DNA of 64,000 nucleotides from Polyangiaceae bacterium. GTDB lineage: Bacteria > Myxococcota_A > Polyangia > Polyangiales > Polyangiaceae. This document shows positions 1 to 8,494 of this stretch, piece by piece. The translations under genes were made by a program, and so were the position numbers. The stretch lies in NCBI GenBank assembly GCA_016933275.1, contig JAFGBI010000092.1, forward strand, positions 47,906 to 111,905, given 5' to 3'. The stretch's first letter is position 1. Every line of letters begins with the position of its first letter. The notes beneath the pieces are model-generated. The model saw only the letters and a program-made list of their open reading frames with translations. It was not told the origin of the DNA and made no database searches.

Positions 1-1
1 G

Positions 2-232
2 GTGATGCGTGCTCGGAGCGTGCTGGTGTTCTTGGTCGCGCCTCTGGACGACAAGGAGGGTGGCGGTGGTCTCGATGCCCGCAAGCTCCACGCCGCGGGC
101 TATGGCGAGACGGATCCCGCCGTCACGAACAAGGACGACGAGACGCGCAAGCAGAATCGTCGGGTGGAGCTGGTGGTGATGCCCGATGTCGAGGAGATGC
201 TCGACCTCAAGTCCCTCAGCGCCGTCCCCTGA
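2..232 (+). CDS. OmpA-family peptidoglycan-binding domain protein, C-terminal end only
   Basis: Partial gene: the reading frame is open at the left edge and only the last 76 residues are seen. The visible part carries the end of an OmpA/MotB-like domain, with a GYGE motif, an Asn-Lys-Asp-Asp segment and the typical closing motif RKQNRRVELVV. This domain binds diaminopimelate in the periplasm and anchors outer-membrane proteins or lipoproteins to peptidoglycan. After the domain there is only a short tail ending in SAVP, so the domain is C-terminal. What lies upstream (beta-barrel, TPRs or lipoprotein signal) cannot be seen. The protein could equally be a Pal-like lipoprotein. Confidence 0.8.
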   Translation: MMRARSVLVFLVAPLDDKEGGGGLDARKLHAAGYGETDPAVTNKDDETRKQNRRVELVVMPDVEEMLDLKSLSAVP

Positions 233-535
233 CCTGCTTCGAGCCCGAACGACGAGAGGTCGAGCTCACGCCCCCTTCACCGGGACGGGGGGTGGTCCTT
301 CGTCCAATCGCCGAGCGGGAGCGAGCTCGGTCGGTCGAGCCCGAAACACGAGCCATGCTTTTTGACCCCTTCCGGCCCTTCCGGGGCAAGGGCCACGTCA
401 ACCCCGACCTATTTGGCGAGGGCTCCATCGGCTACCGGTCGTTGACTTCTGTCCCGAGTGTCCCCTTCGGCAGATCAGCCGCCGGTCCACGAATCGCTGC
501 GCGCACGGCCAGACTCTCACCGGGGAGGACAAGAA
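233..535. other. Intergenic, no gene recognised
   Basis: About 300 bases between the OmpA-like gene and the thioredoxin-like gene. The frames that stay open here have no recognisable domain and look like high-GC chance frames. A GGAGG at 524-528 is the ribosome binding site of the downstream gene. No clear promoter or terminator was found. Confidence 0.5.
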
Positions 536-1099
536 GTGGTAGCAACCCGACGGGATGTGAAGCCGACGGACGGTTGGATCAGACTGCGGAACCGCCTGGG
601 TTCGGCTCTACCCTATGCGCTCATCGGGCTCGCGGCCTTCTGGCTCTGGTGGCCGCGCGCTTCGGGACCCGAAACGGGCGTACCGGCCCCTGATTTCGAG
701 CTGCCCATCCTCTCCCAGGAGGGACCGCGATTCCGGCTCGCCGAGCAACGCGGCACGCCGATCCTGATCGAGGTTTTCGCGAGTTGGTGCGGGGTTTGCC
801 AGAGGAATGCGTCCACCCTGGCGGAAATCGCCAAGGCCGCGAGGAAGGGCCCCGTCCGGATCGTTGCAGTGAGTGTTGACGAGGAGCCGGATGTCGCCCG
901 AGCAGCGGCCCGCGATTGGAATCTCTCGGTCGATGTCCTGCACGCCGACGCCGGCTTCGCCCGTGACTATGCGATCTCCACCCTCCCCACGTTCATCCTG
1001 GTGGACGGGTCGGGCATGGTACGCGAGGTGGTGTCCGGGCCGGTCAGCCGGAGCCTCCTGGAGGCATGGCTCGCCAGCGTGGGCGCTCCGCAAGAGTAG
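536..1099 (+). CDS. Membrane-anchored thioredoxin-like protein (TlpA/ResA type)
   Basis: Predicted 187-residue thiol-disulfide oxidoreductase. One N-terminal membrane segment (ALPYALIGLAAFWLWWP, about residues 25-41) places the thioredoxin fold in the periplasm. The redox motif is WCGVC, and the cis-Pro motif is STLPTFILVDGSG. The entry GVPAPDFELP is typical of the AhpC/TSA-like TlpA group, which reduces periplasmic cysteines, for example during cytochrome c maturation. GTG at 536 is chosen because GGAGG lies 7 nt upstream; the frame is open further upstream without a ribosome site. The next gene is convergent, 13 bp away. The substrate cannot be inferred, as no cytochrome biogenesis genes are adjacent. 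Confidence 0.88.
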   Translation: MVATRRDVKPTDGWIRLRNRLGSALPYALIGLAAFWLWWPRASGPETGVPAPDFELPILSQEGPRFRLAEQRGTPILIEVFASWCGVCQRNASTLAEIAKAARKGPVRIVAVSVDEEPDVARAAARDWNLSVDVLHADAGFARDYAISTLPTFILVDGSGMVREVVSGPVSRSLLEAWLASVGAPQE

Positions 1100-1112
1100 C
1101 GAGGCGAACGCC

Positions 1113-2582
1113 TCAGCCCTTCTCGAGAGTGAGCCTGGTGACCTTCCAGATCGGGGGTGCGTTGACGAGCTCGACCGCGTAGACGCGGGTCCCTTCGGGC
1201 CCCGTTGTCGTGACCCGGGCCCTGGCAGCGCTGTTGGTTATGGTGAGTAGCTCGGCCGTGGTCAGCACCTTGCCCGCCACCTTGCTGCGCCGGGCGTCGC
1301 AGGACGCCTTGCCGTTGCTCTCGCACTGGCGCATCTGCTTCTCGATCTCCTGTGCGGGCTCGGTGTCCGCCAGCTCGGCGGCCCGGTCGTATTCGTGACT
1401 CGCCAGACGTTGCACAAGCTCGATCGCTGCGTCCTTCGGCGTACTGGCGAGCTCCACCGTACCAACTTCACGGGGCTTCTTCGACTCTGGTGGGTGAGCA
1501 TTGCAGGCAAACTTGGCCGCGCCCCACATAACGAGCGTCGAGAGCGCCACTACACCCAACATGCCGAGTGTCTGCACGTCCGGCGCCGGCACGTCGGATT
1601 CTTTCCGGGCGATCGGAGCCTTCCGTGTCCGGGTGGGTGCAGCGACGCTCGCCGCCGGGCGGATCTCTCGTTCCCGCCTGTCGATCTTCCTCACCGCAAC
1701 GGCTGGCGATGCGGGACGATGGTCTCGCTCCGGGTGGGGAGCCGTGTGTCGCACGGCGCCGGTCCGAAGGCTGACCCGCACCGCGTCGCCACCGTCGACC
1801 GCCACCGCAAGCCAGTTTCTGGCCCCGAAGGCCACCCCCGCCACCTGGCGGTCCGAGAAGACGACGCTCGCGACCTCCTTCTTGGTGTTACGGGCGAAGA
1901 CGAGCACCCGATCAGCGGCGGCGCGCACGGCCACCAAGGCGCCATCTGCGGAACCGACCGGACAGTCGGGCTTCGGACGGTCCTGGTCGGTGCCCTCGAG
2001 CTCCACCAGGAGACCAGGAGGCGACTCATCGCTGGGGACAACGTGCACTGCCGAGCCGACGCACACGGCCCAACCGCCACCGGCGAGGGCACATACCGCA
2101 GAAACGGCCCCCGGCAGATCGACGACGGCCACCTCCTCCAGGTCGGACTCGTCGAAGATGCGAAGTTTCGCGTCGCGGCAACCCACCCCAATTCGATCAC
2201 CCGCCGCAGCCCAGGCCACGGCCCGAGCACCTTCGACAGCTATGCTCCGAGGTTCGTCCCCAGGGTCGATGATCTTGACGCCGTCATTCGTCAGCACGGC
2301 GGCCACGCCATCGCGGTCGACGGCCACGGACTTGGGCGTGCCCTCCACGTCGACCTCGTCGCTGCGCTGCCCCGATTCCCCGTCCCACCAGGTGAGGAGG
2401 CCGACGTCGTCGAGCGTGATCACCTCCTCGTCGGTCACCCCGATACCGAGGATCTTCCCCCCACACTCGGTCTTCCAAAGGGGCTGCTCGTCGTCTCCAG
2501 TGTTGACGAGCAAGGTGGCCCCATCAGCGGTGACGAGGAAGGACTCTCCCTCGTCGCAAGCGAGCAAGTTCGTGCGGCGCAT
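1113..2582 (-). CDS. WD40-like beta-propeller protein with one membrane segment
   Basis: 489 residues, function unknown. Residues 1 to about 290 form irregular 40-residue beta repeats (for example LTWWDGESGQ, LRIFDESDL, DRVLVFARNTKK), reading as a WD40/PQQ-like propeller on the cytoplasmic side, since there is no signal peptide. A basic, Pro-rich linker follows, then a membrane segment at about 338-358 (MLGVVALSTLVMWGAAKFAC). The last 120 residues are a small alpha/beta domain that resembles the NTF2-like DUF4878 group, with VELASTPKDAAIELVQRL at its start and a Cys pair. Convergent with the thioredoxin-like gene. The propeller may report cytoplasmic state to the outer domain, but this is inference. 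Start ATG; no good Shine-Dalgarno is seen. Confidence 0.72.
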   Translation of the reverse strand: MRRTNLLACDEGESFLVTADGATLLVNTGDDEQPLWKTECGGKILGIGVTDEEVITLDDVGLLTWWDGESGQRSDEVDVEGTPKSVAVDRDGVAAVLTNDGVKIIDPGDEPRSIAVEGARAVAWAAAGDRIGVGCRDAKLRIFDESDLEEVAVVDLPGAVSAVCALAGGGWAVCVGSAVHVVPSDESPPGLLVELEGTDQDRPKPDCPVGSADGALVAVRAAADRVLVFARNTKKEVASVVFSDRQVAGVAFGARNWLAVAVDGGDAVRVSLRTGAVRHTAPHPERDHRPASPAVAVRKIDRREREIRPAASVAAPTRTRKAPIARKESDVPAPDVQTLGMLGVVALSTLVMWGAAKFACNAHPPESKKPREVGTVELASTPKDAAIELVQRLASHEYDRAAELADTEPAQEIEKQMRQCESNGKASCDARRSKVAGKVLTTAELLTITNSAARARVTTTGPEGTRVYAVELVNAPPIWKVTRLTLEKG

Positions 2583-3035
2583 CTGTGTTCCCGGGCTGGG
2601 GCTTGGACCCCGTCACTCGGGGGGAGCCCTGTGGCACCGGCGTATACCCCGTTTGAGCCGGCGTCGCGACCTCCTAGAACAGCAATCGCGTTGATTGCTG
2701 CGGCAAATCAACGAACTCGGGGCCTGGGTCGTCTGGGTGCCTGGCCGCGCCCGCGGTGAAGGTTCGGGAGGGGTACCGACCTGGGAGCAGCCCTCGGGGC
2801 CCATGCGGTTGACAGCCTGATCGCTGCGCCAGCGGTCGTGGCCGCGGATCGTGGATCCGCGACATCGGCGATTTTGCGCAAGTTCTGGGTTTGCGCGTCG
2901 GCGGGGGCAGGGCGCGGCTTCGAGGACAGGACCGGCCGACGGGAAAGGCCGAGCCGGTCGCCTCTCGGGCGGCTCCTCGGTCGCTTGGCTCGTGGCGGAC
3001 ATTGGGGTGGCGTGGTGAGACCGCCCTGGTGGAAC
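2583..3035. other. Intergenic space between divergent genes, with one repeat module
   Basis: About 450 bases between the propeller gene and the ABC-like operon. It contains a B-type dispersed repeat near its left end (2674-2718) and a -10-like hexamer at its right end. Nothing else with coding character was recognised. Confidence 0.5.
2674..2718 (-). repeat. Dispersed repeat, single B module (CTAG-bounded palindrome)
   Basis: Begins with CTAGAACAGCAATC and continues with the B-module core CAGCAATC-nnn-GATTGCTG, then GGCAAATCAACGAACTC. It matches copies near 6.4, 17.3, 38.9, 60.3 and 60.9 kb, but has a CGC instead of AGG in the loop and lacks the right-hand CTAG. It is the only solitary B module in the window. 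Confidence 0.85.
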
Positions 3036-3041
3036 TAGGAT
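3036..3041 (+). promoter_or_regulatory. -10-like hexamer for a leaderless transcript of the ABC-like operon
   Basis: TAGGAT followed after 6 nt by the GTG start at 3048, which has no Shine-Dalgarno site. No convincing -35 is visible. Confidence 0.4.
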
Positions 3042-3047
3042 GGCCGG

Positions 3048-3752
3048 GTGGCAGAGGCCCCTCCAGAGCCTACCCGCGCGGCTCCGGTCGTGTCCGACCG
3101 GACGCGGGCCGGCGCGCTCCGCTCCCTTGCGGCGCGCCGCTCGGCGTCACACCTGTGGGTCCGCGTTGCCCGGTGGGTCGTTCCGATGATTGGCGTAGGC
3201 TTTGGGGCGCTGATGTTGGTCGTGCGATTCGGCACGGGCGCCACGAATCTGGATGAGCTACTGGGGCGCGCCATCGGGGCCATCTGTTGGGTTGGCGGGG
3301 GACTGGCCTTGCTCGGGCTCGCTCGCGCCGACGATGCGGCGGATGACCGCGACGGGATCACCGCGCTCGTCCACCTACGTGGACACCAGCGCAGTGCGCT
3401 CGCTCGTGCCCGCCGGACGACCGCGGGATGGGTCGTCATGGGGACGATCTGTCCCACCGCGATCGGGCTCGCCGTCCTCGAGGTGGCCCTCGCGCGGTCC
3501 CTGAGTGACCTCTGGGTCGCCGTGGTGCTGGGCACGGGGGCGGCCGCATTCACGGCGTTCGCGAGCGTGATCCTCGCGTTGGTGGCTCGTGCGGCGGCAG
3601 CGCTGAACCCCCACCGACCACGCCTGATGGCGGCGGCGCTCCTGCTGATCCCCGAACTCGTTCGCACCGCCGGGCTCACGATACCCAGTGTCCCGTCGGT
3701 GCTCGCCGCGGTACTGGAGCAAACGTTGAAGCTTGGAGCGGGAGCCGCGTGA
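3048..3752 (+). CDS. Multi-spanning membrane protein, first gene of the ABC-like operon
   Basis: 234 residues. A 40-residue basic N-terminus is followed by about five hydrophobic segments (roughly 42-60, 72-92, 125-148, 155-182, 190-210). No catalytic motif is seen. It overlaps the next gene by GTGA, and that gene is a degenerate ABC ATPase followed by another membrane protein. This makes it a likely transmembrane subunit of an ABC-2-like complex. GTG 3048 is used because the -10-like hexamer lies immediately upstream; no ATG fits. It could also be an unrelated coupled membrane protein. Confidence 0.7.
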   Translation: MAEAPPEPTRAAPVVSDRTRAGALRSLAARRSASHLWVRVARWVVPMIGVGFGALMLVVRFGTGATNLDELLGRAIGAICWVGGGLALLGLARADDAADDRDGITALVHLRGHQRSALARARRTTAGWVVMGTICPTAIGLAVLEVALARSLSDLWVAVVLGTGAAAFTAFASVILALVARAAAALNPHRPRLMAAALLLIPELVRTAGLTIPSVPSVLAAVLEQTLKLGAGAA

Positions 3753-4852
3753 GTCAACTCGTGATCCGGGGATTGAGCGCGCCTGGTCTGACGCTCGCCG
3801 AGCTCACCCTCGGGCCGGGTCTCTATCCAATCCTCTCCCGAGCCGAGCCGGGGAGCGCCTTGGTCGCCGCCATTGGTGGGCAGCTTCGTGGAAGATCCGG
3901 CACGGTCACCGTGGGGGGGGCGGACCCCCAACGAAGCCCCCGGACCCGTGCTCGCATCGCCTTGCTCCTGGCGGCGGAGGCGCTGATGCCAGCTCGCACG
4001 GTAGCCACCTCCATCACCGAAGCGCTGGGACCGCGGGAAGCGCCGAACGCGCTCGCCGCGGTCGGCCTCGAGACTTGGGCCCGGCGAGATCCCCGCCGCC
4101 TCTCCCCAGCGGAGTGTCGGAGCGTGGCGCTCGCCGTGGCTCTGGCGACCAGCCAGCCTCTCGTCGCCGCCTTGTACGAACCCCTTGCGGCGACCCCCGG
4201 CATGAGCCGCGATCTGGTGATCGACCGGCTGCGCGAGCTGGCGGCCAATGGCACCACCGTCATACCCGTGACGAGCAGCGTCCGCGACGTGGAGCGCATC
4301 GGCGGGGATCCCCACGTGCTCGGGAGAGGGATCGCCCTTCGGATCGGGACCCCCTTCGGCGCACAACACGGCGGCCGCGATGCGGAGTTCGTGCTCGAGG
4401 CAAGCTCGGTCCGGAAGCTTGCCGCGGGGCTCCTCGACCTGCCTGCGATCACCGGGCTTACCTTCGACGAGGTCCTGGCACCCACCCAAGTACGAGTGCG
4501 CTCGGTCGATGCGCGCGCCGGAAGCCTGGCGATCCTGCAGGCTGCCTCCGAACGAGGAGTGTCGATCACGACGTGGCGCCTCGAGCCTCCCACTCTGGAC
4601 GTGATGCAGGCGACGGCAGCGAGCGCGGCCCGCGCGGCCGTCGAGCGACGACCGGCAGCCGCCTCGCCCGATCCGTGGACGGTCGCCATGCCGTTCGGGC
4701 TCGCGCCGCCACCCCCCCCTCCGCCACCAGGAGGTGCCGACCCGCCCTTCGACGGACCCGAAGCCACGCCTCCTTCGACCGAGGAGGTTCGGACAGAATT
4801 GGACCCTGCCGCCCCATCTGGGAAAACTCCGGCGTTTCGTTCCGAGGACTGA
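3749..4852 (+). CDS. Degenerate ABC-transporter ATPase-like protein (catalytic motifs lost)
   Basis: 367 residues with the overall plan of an ABC ATPase but damaged active-site motifs. The P-loop position (about 30-38) reads SRAEPGSALV, without the GxxGxGKS/T lysine. The signature (119-123) is LSPAE instead of LSGGQ. The Walker B segment (138-145) reads LVAALYEP: the Asp is replaced by Tyr, although Glu-Pro remains. The switch His region reads VTSSV. After residue 200 comes an accessory domain typical of ABC-2 ATPases (VLEASSVRKLAAGLLDL), and the tail has a run of eight Pro near residue 320. The gene is intact and translationally coupled on both sides, so this looks like a maintained pseudo-ATPase. 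ATP hydrolysis is unlikely; a structural or regulatory role is inferred. Confidence 0.75.
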   Translation: MSQLVIRGLSAPGLTLAELTLGPGLYPILSRAEPGSALVAAIGGQLRGRSGTVTVGGADPQRSPRTRARIALLLAAEALMPARTVATSITEALGPREAPNALAAVGLETWARRDPRRLSPAECRSVALAVALATSQPLVAALYEPLAATPGMSRDLVIDRLRELAANGTTVIPVTSSVRDVERIGGDPHVLGRGIALRIGTPFGAQHGGRDAEFVLEASSVRKLAAGLLDLPAITGLTFDEVLAPTQVRVRSVDARAGSLAILQAASERGVSITTWRLEPPTLDVMQATAASAARAAVERRPAAASPDPWTVAMPFGLAPPPPPPPPGGADPPFDGPEATPPSTEEVRTELDPAAPSGKTPAFRSED

Positions 4853-5541
4853 TGCTCGATCCGACTCTTCGCGGCATTGACCTCTCCTGGCGCCGTTTGA
4901 CCTTGGGGCGGATGCCGCTCGCGCCGGGGATCGCTCTCATCTTCGTAGCGTTCGTCGCCTGGCTGGAGCGTCAGCAGAGCGGGGCGATCGCCGCGGACCG
5001 AGCGCTCACGGGCGCGACGATGGGCGTGGCCTTGCCGCTGATGGTAGTGGCGCTCCTCCACCGCCTGGCACCGGGTGAGCGACTCGACCAGATGCTCCTT
5101 CCGCTGTCGCGCCATGGGGTCAACCGTCGAGGGGCCGTGCTTGGATACTTGGGAGCACTGTCGGTGGTGTCGGGTGGATGCGGTATGATCCTTGCTTGGG
5201 TGGCCGTCCTTGTCGCCCGCGGGATTGCGGACCCCATGCTCGGTAGTGATCTGGCGACGAGTGCGTGGATCGGAGCCTTGGGCGGGATTTCCTATGCATG
5301 GCTGCTTGGGCTCGGTGCTTGCGTCGGGGCTCGCGGGGGTGGTCGCTGGACCCTCTTGCTGCTCGATGCGGGCCTGGGGATGGGAACGGGAACGTTGGCG
5401 CTCCCTTGGCCTCGCGCCCACCTCAGAAACCTGCTCGGCGCAGAAGGACCTCTGGTACTCGCGCAATGGACGGCGGTGCCGTGGCTCTTGGCCCTGACGT
5501 CCATCGCGATGCTCGGAGTGTTTTTCCGCGTTCAGCGTTGA
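4852..5541 (+). CDS. Membrane protein, third gene of the ABC-like operon
   Basis: 229 residues with about six hydrophobic segments, starting near residue 20 with LAPGIALIFVAFVAWL. The ATG at 4852 overlaps the TGA of the ATPase-like gene (ATGA), so translation is coupled. The composition (Gly, Leu, Ala, few charges) suits an ABC-2-type permease, but no family motif is conclusive. With the first gene of the operon it would give two different membrane subunits around one degenerate ATPase. Confidence 0.72.
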   Translation: MLDPTLRGIDLSWRRLTLGRMPLAPGIALIFVAFVAWLERQQSGAIAADRALTGATMGVALPLMVVALLHRLAPGERLDQMLLPLSRHGVNRRGAVLGYLGALSVVSGGCGMILAWVAVLVARGIADPMLGSDLATSAWIGALGGISYAWLLGLGACVGARGGGRWTLLLLDAGLGMGTGTLALPWPRAHLRNLLGAEGPLVLAQWTAVPWLLALTSIAMLGVFFRVQR

Positions 5542-5574
5542 CCGCCACCGCTGGCACGTGGGGGATCGCCGCGC

Positions 5575-5580
5575 TAGGCT
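5575..5580 (+). promoter_or_regulatory. -10-like hexamer for the receiver-domain gene
   Basis: TAGGCT, 9 nt before the GTG at 5590, which has no ribosome binding site. A leaderless start is inferred. The -35 region (TGGCAC, 17 bp upstream) is weak. Confidence 0.4.
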
Positions 5581-5589
5581 GCGCCCATC

Positions 5590-6297
5590 GTGAGGGGTGT
5601 CCTGTTCCAGTTCGAGGACCTCCAGGCGTTGGCCTGCAAGCTGGAGGAGAACGGTGGTGAGCAGGAGCTCGAGCTGCCAGGGCTCACGGGTGTTCGCGAG
5701 GGGGAGTGGCTGCTCGTGACCATCACCGTTGGCGAGGACAACACGTCCGTCGCCGCCTGTGCGGTGGACCGAGGTGATGGATTGCGAATCGCATTCGCGA
5801 ATCGGGACTGGGAACGGCTACTCGAGTTTGCCCACGTGGGAGGCCCCCCCAGCGCGAAGCCGCCGGACCCGGTAATTCCCATATCGCAGCTCGAACCGCC
5901 CGCAGCCCACGTGCTGATCGTCGATGATGATGACGGGGTGCGGGCGGTGGTGGCTTCCGTGTTGAGCAACGCCGGATACCTTGCGTCGGGGGTGGGCAGC
6001 GCGGAAGAAGCGTTCGATCGGCTCCGAACCGAGCAGGTGGACCTCGTGGTTCTGGATTGGTGCCTGCCGGGAGTGGATGGGGTCGCCTTCTGCCGTCGTC
6101 TACGCGACGACCCGCGGCTCGGCGATATTCCGGTGTTGCTGATGTCGTCGCACTGTTCCCCCTGCGAAGTGTCAGCGGCGCTCGCGGCCGGTGCCGACGA
6201 CTTCGTGGGCAAGCCCTTCCGCGCCCCAGAGCTGGGGGCACGGCTCCTCGGACTCCTCCGGCGCTCTCAGCTCCCCGTGTCGGTGGGACGCGGCTAG
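5590..6297 (+). CDS. Response-regulator receiver protein with N-terminal PilZ-like domain
   Basis: 235 residues. Residues 1-90 form a small beta-rich domain (GEWLLVTITVGEDNTSV) that resembles a divergent PilZ fold; the RxxxR motif of c-di-GMP binding is not clear. Residues about 110-228 are a receiver domain: acidic pocket VDDDDG, phospho-acceptor Asp in VVLDWCLPGVDG, and the conserved Lys in FVGKPF. No DNA-binding output is attached, so it probably acts by protein contacts. No partner kinase is adjacent. The stop codon TAG is part of the CTAG border of the dispersed repeat that follows. Confidence 0.85.
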   Translation: MRGVLFQFEDLQALACKLEENGGEQELELPGLTGVREGEWLLVTITVGEDNTSVAACAVDRGDGLRIAFANRDWERLLEFAHVGGPPSAKPPDPVIPISQLEPPAAHVLIVDDDDGVRAVVASVLSNAGYLASGVGSAEEAFDRLRTEQVDLVVLDWCLPGVDGVAFCRRLRDDPRLGDIPVLLMSSHCSPCEVSAALAAGADDFVGKPFRAPELGARLLGLLRRSQLPVSVGRG

Positions 6298-6453
6298 AGC
6301 ACCGATCAGGTTGCCGACCGCAACGGCAGCGCTGGAAGCGCGTCCGTGCGAGACGAGGACGCGTTTCCAGCGCTGCCTCTGGAGAGGCCTGCTGCCGGTT
6401 CGGTGCTCTAAGTTGTTGATTTGACGCAGCAATCAACCTGATTGCTGTTCTAG
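6294..6453 (+). repeat. Dispersed repeat, A then B module
   Basis: 160 bp bounded by CTAG at both ends. Module A starts at the stop codon of the receiver gene and ends at GGTGCTCTA. Its core is a hairpin: arms at 6327-6345 and 6357-6375, 19 nt each, with one G-U pair and an 11-nt loop. Module B follows, with the palindrome CAGCAATCA-acc-TGATTGCTG. The rest of the space up to the LolC-like gene (6454-6687) has no recognisable feature. The same sequence occurs inverted at 17327-17485. Confidence 0.92.
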
Positions 6454-6687
6454 CGGTCCACGCTGGTGGTACGGAACGCGGGTCGACCGCTGGCTGCCGA
6501 ATGACTGGGGCCAAGAGCGCGCCACGGTCGAAATGACCGCCCGCCCAGCCCGCGGGCCTCGCTCGCGACGGCCTGGGTCACCGGCCTGGTCACGGCAGCG
6601 GCTTCTGGTCGGGTCGCCCGAGGAGCGAGGCGCTCGATCGCCGCAACGTTGCGGCACGCACTGACTCGCGACCCCGAACGAGCTCGC

Positions 6688-8265
6688 TCACTGCTCGCGA
6701 AACGCCTCGGCTGGACGTAGACGCGCGGCGTAGAGAGCTGGCCACACCGTGGCCAGCAGGCAAACCAGGAGAGAGAATACGCCCACGAGGGCAAACTCCG
6801 TGGCGTGCATCTGGACCGGTAGTCGAGAGATGAAATACACCTTGGGGTCCAGGGGGAACCCGTAGACTAGGAGCACCCGGCAAGAAAGGTAGCCGAGCCC
6901 CAGCCCGGCCACTGTCCCCACCAGACCGATGAGGCCGCCTTGGTAGAGGAACGCCCGAAGCAGCTTGAGGTCCGATGCACCCATCGCCTTGAGCACCGCG
7001 ATCTCCCGCTTCTTCTCCAACACCAGCATGATCAAGGTGGCGATCACGGTGAACGCAGCGAGGACGATGATGAGCGCGAGCACCATACTCATCACGATCT
7101 GTTGGATCCGGAGGGCGGTGAAGAGACCGTGGTTGAGCTCCTCCCAGTCCATGGTGTTGTAGAGCCCGTTGGAGAGCCGCTCGTCGACCGCCGCCTTGAT
7201 GACTCGTGCGCGATCGATGTCGGAGACCTTCATCTCGACCCCGGTGACGGTATCGCCACCGTCCAGGTATTTCTGGGCTTCGAAGAGGTCGGTGTAGATG
7301 AGCTTCGAGTCGTACTGGTCGAACCCGGCGTCAAACGCCGCGACCACGCGGAAGTGCCGGGCAACCGGGGCGCGAATCGCCCCTCTGGTGTAGGTGAAGC
7401 CAATCGTGGGGGAGGTTACCTGGAGGCAATCGCCGATCGAAAGGTCGAGCTTCTCGAGGAGTGCCTTGCCCACAATCACCCCGGAGAGCGGCCTGTCGCG
7501 AGCGTTGTCGGCGCAGGGGTCCGGGTCGATGTCTGGCCCGAGTTTCATCGTGGCGATGTCCTCATCGAGGAACCGGCTCGTCCAGCCACCCTCGGGGACG
7601 GTCGAGCCAGGCGGCAATTCGCCAGGAACGGATCCCGCCGAGCTGGCGATGCGCGCGCCGGCCGCCGCGCCCGCCGCGGCCATCGCGTCACTGGCGACGC
7701 GCTCCTGGATCACATCGAGGAGAGGCTTGGCGGAGGAGGGCGGAGGCGTCGTTGGAGGTGGATCGAAATGGCCACCGGTTCGATGGTCCGGCGGTCGAGC
7801 ATCGGGGAGGCGCAGCAAATCGATGCATTGTTGGGGGTTCCCGCCGCTGGCGCGACACTGCGGGGGTTCGCTGATCTGCCGTGGCAAATCCAAAACGGAG
7901 GCCATCCGCTCCGGGTCGACACCCTTCAGCAGCACCCCCGTCGCGGTCCGGTCACCATGCGTCACCATCATCGGGCTGATCACGAACGGAGCGACCCCAA
8001 CGACACCGGGTATCGTCGCCATTTCCCGCATGACGTCACGATACTCGCTGAAGTCACTCGAGTACTTCAGCACGAGGACGTGTGCGTTCACCCCCAGCAC
8101 CTTGTCGCGGAACTCGGAGCGGAATCCGCCCGTAACACTCATCACCGTGGTGAGCGCCGCCACCCCCACGGTGACGCCGATGATCGCGAACATGGTCCCG
8201 ACCGAGATGAAAGCCCGCTTCTTCGATCGGAGGTACCGAATGGCAAGCGAGAGCGGGAATTCCAT
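6688..8265 (-). CDS. LolC/LolE-type lipoprotein-releasing ABC permease
   Basis: 525 residues. Inner-membrane permease of the MacB/LolC/E superfamily, which hands lipoproteins to LolA for the outer membrane. The N-terminus (SLAIRYLRSKKRAFISV) with the first membrane helix, a large periplasmic domain of about 300 residues, and three C-terminal helices are all present. The cytoplasmic coupling segment is EKKREIAVLKAMGAS. Length exceeds the usual 400-415 because of a Pro/Ala/Gly-rich insertion in the periplasmic domain. ATG 8265 is chosen since family proteins start just before the basic segment; a TTG 15 nt upstream is possible. The ATPase LolD is not adjacent. Confidence 0.9.
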   Translation of the reverse strand: MEFPLSLAIRYLRSKKRAFISVGTMFAIIGVTVGVAALTTVMSVTGGFRSEFRDKVLGVNAHVLVLKYSSDFSEYRDVMREMATIPGVVGVAPFVISPMMVTHGDRTATGVLLKGVDPERMASVLDLPRQISEPPQCRASGGNPQQCIDLLRLPDARPPDHRTGGHFDPPPTTPPPSSAKPLLDVIQERVASDAMAAAGAAAGARIASSAGSVPGELPPGSTVPEGGWTSRFLDEDIATMKLGPDIDPDPCADNARDRPLSGVIVGKALLEKLDLSIGDCLQVTSPTIGFTYTRGAIRAPVARHFRVVAAFDAGFDQYDSKLIYTDLFEAQKYLDGGDTVTGVEMKVSDIDRARVIKAAVDERLSNGLYNTMDWEELNHGLFTALRIQQIVMSMVLALIIVLAAFTVIATLIMLVLEKKREIAVLKAMGASDLKLLRAFLYQGGLIGLVGTVAGLGLGYLSCRVLLVYGFPLDPKVYFISRLPVQMHATEFALVGVFSLLVCLLATVWPALYAARLRPAEAFREQ

Positions 8266-8460
8266 TGGGGGTAGGGGCAACGGCCGACTCGCACCTCAAG
8301 ATGCGCACGACGTGGCTCGGCACAGTGTCGCAGGCATCCCATGCGCGCAAGAGGATCCAGGGGTCGCCCCGCGCCGGTAGCAGGCCGCGCGATCGCCCAC
8401 GCTGCACCCTCCCTCGGTAATGCTCCCGGTGCCATTCCGCGATTCGCGACCGGTTCCGAG

Positions 8461-8488
8461 TAGACTCGACCGCAGGACAGGATATACA
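8461..8488 (+). promoter_or_regulatory. Candidate sigma70-type promoter
   Basis: TAGACT (8461-8466) and TATACA (8483-8488) with a 16-bp spacer. Transcription would start near 8495 and read toward the kinase gene. Confidence 0.38.
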
Positions 8489-8494
8489 TCCGTT

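Noticed and set aside
6294..6453. A-module hairpin as an intrinsic transcription terminator
   Set aside because: The stems are long, but no T-run follows and copies also occur upstream of genes, so termination is not the simple explanation.
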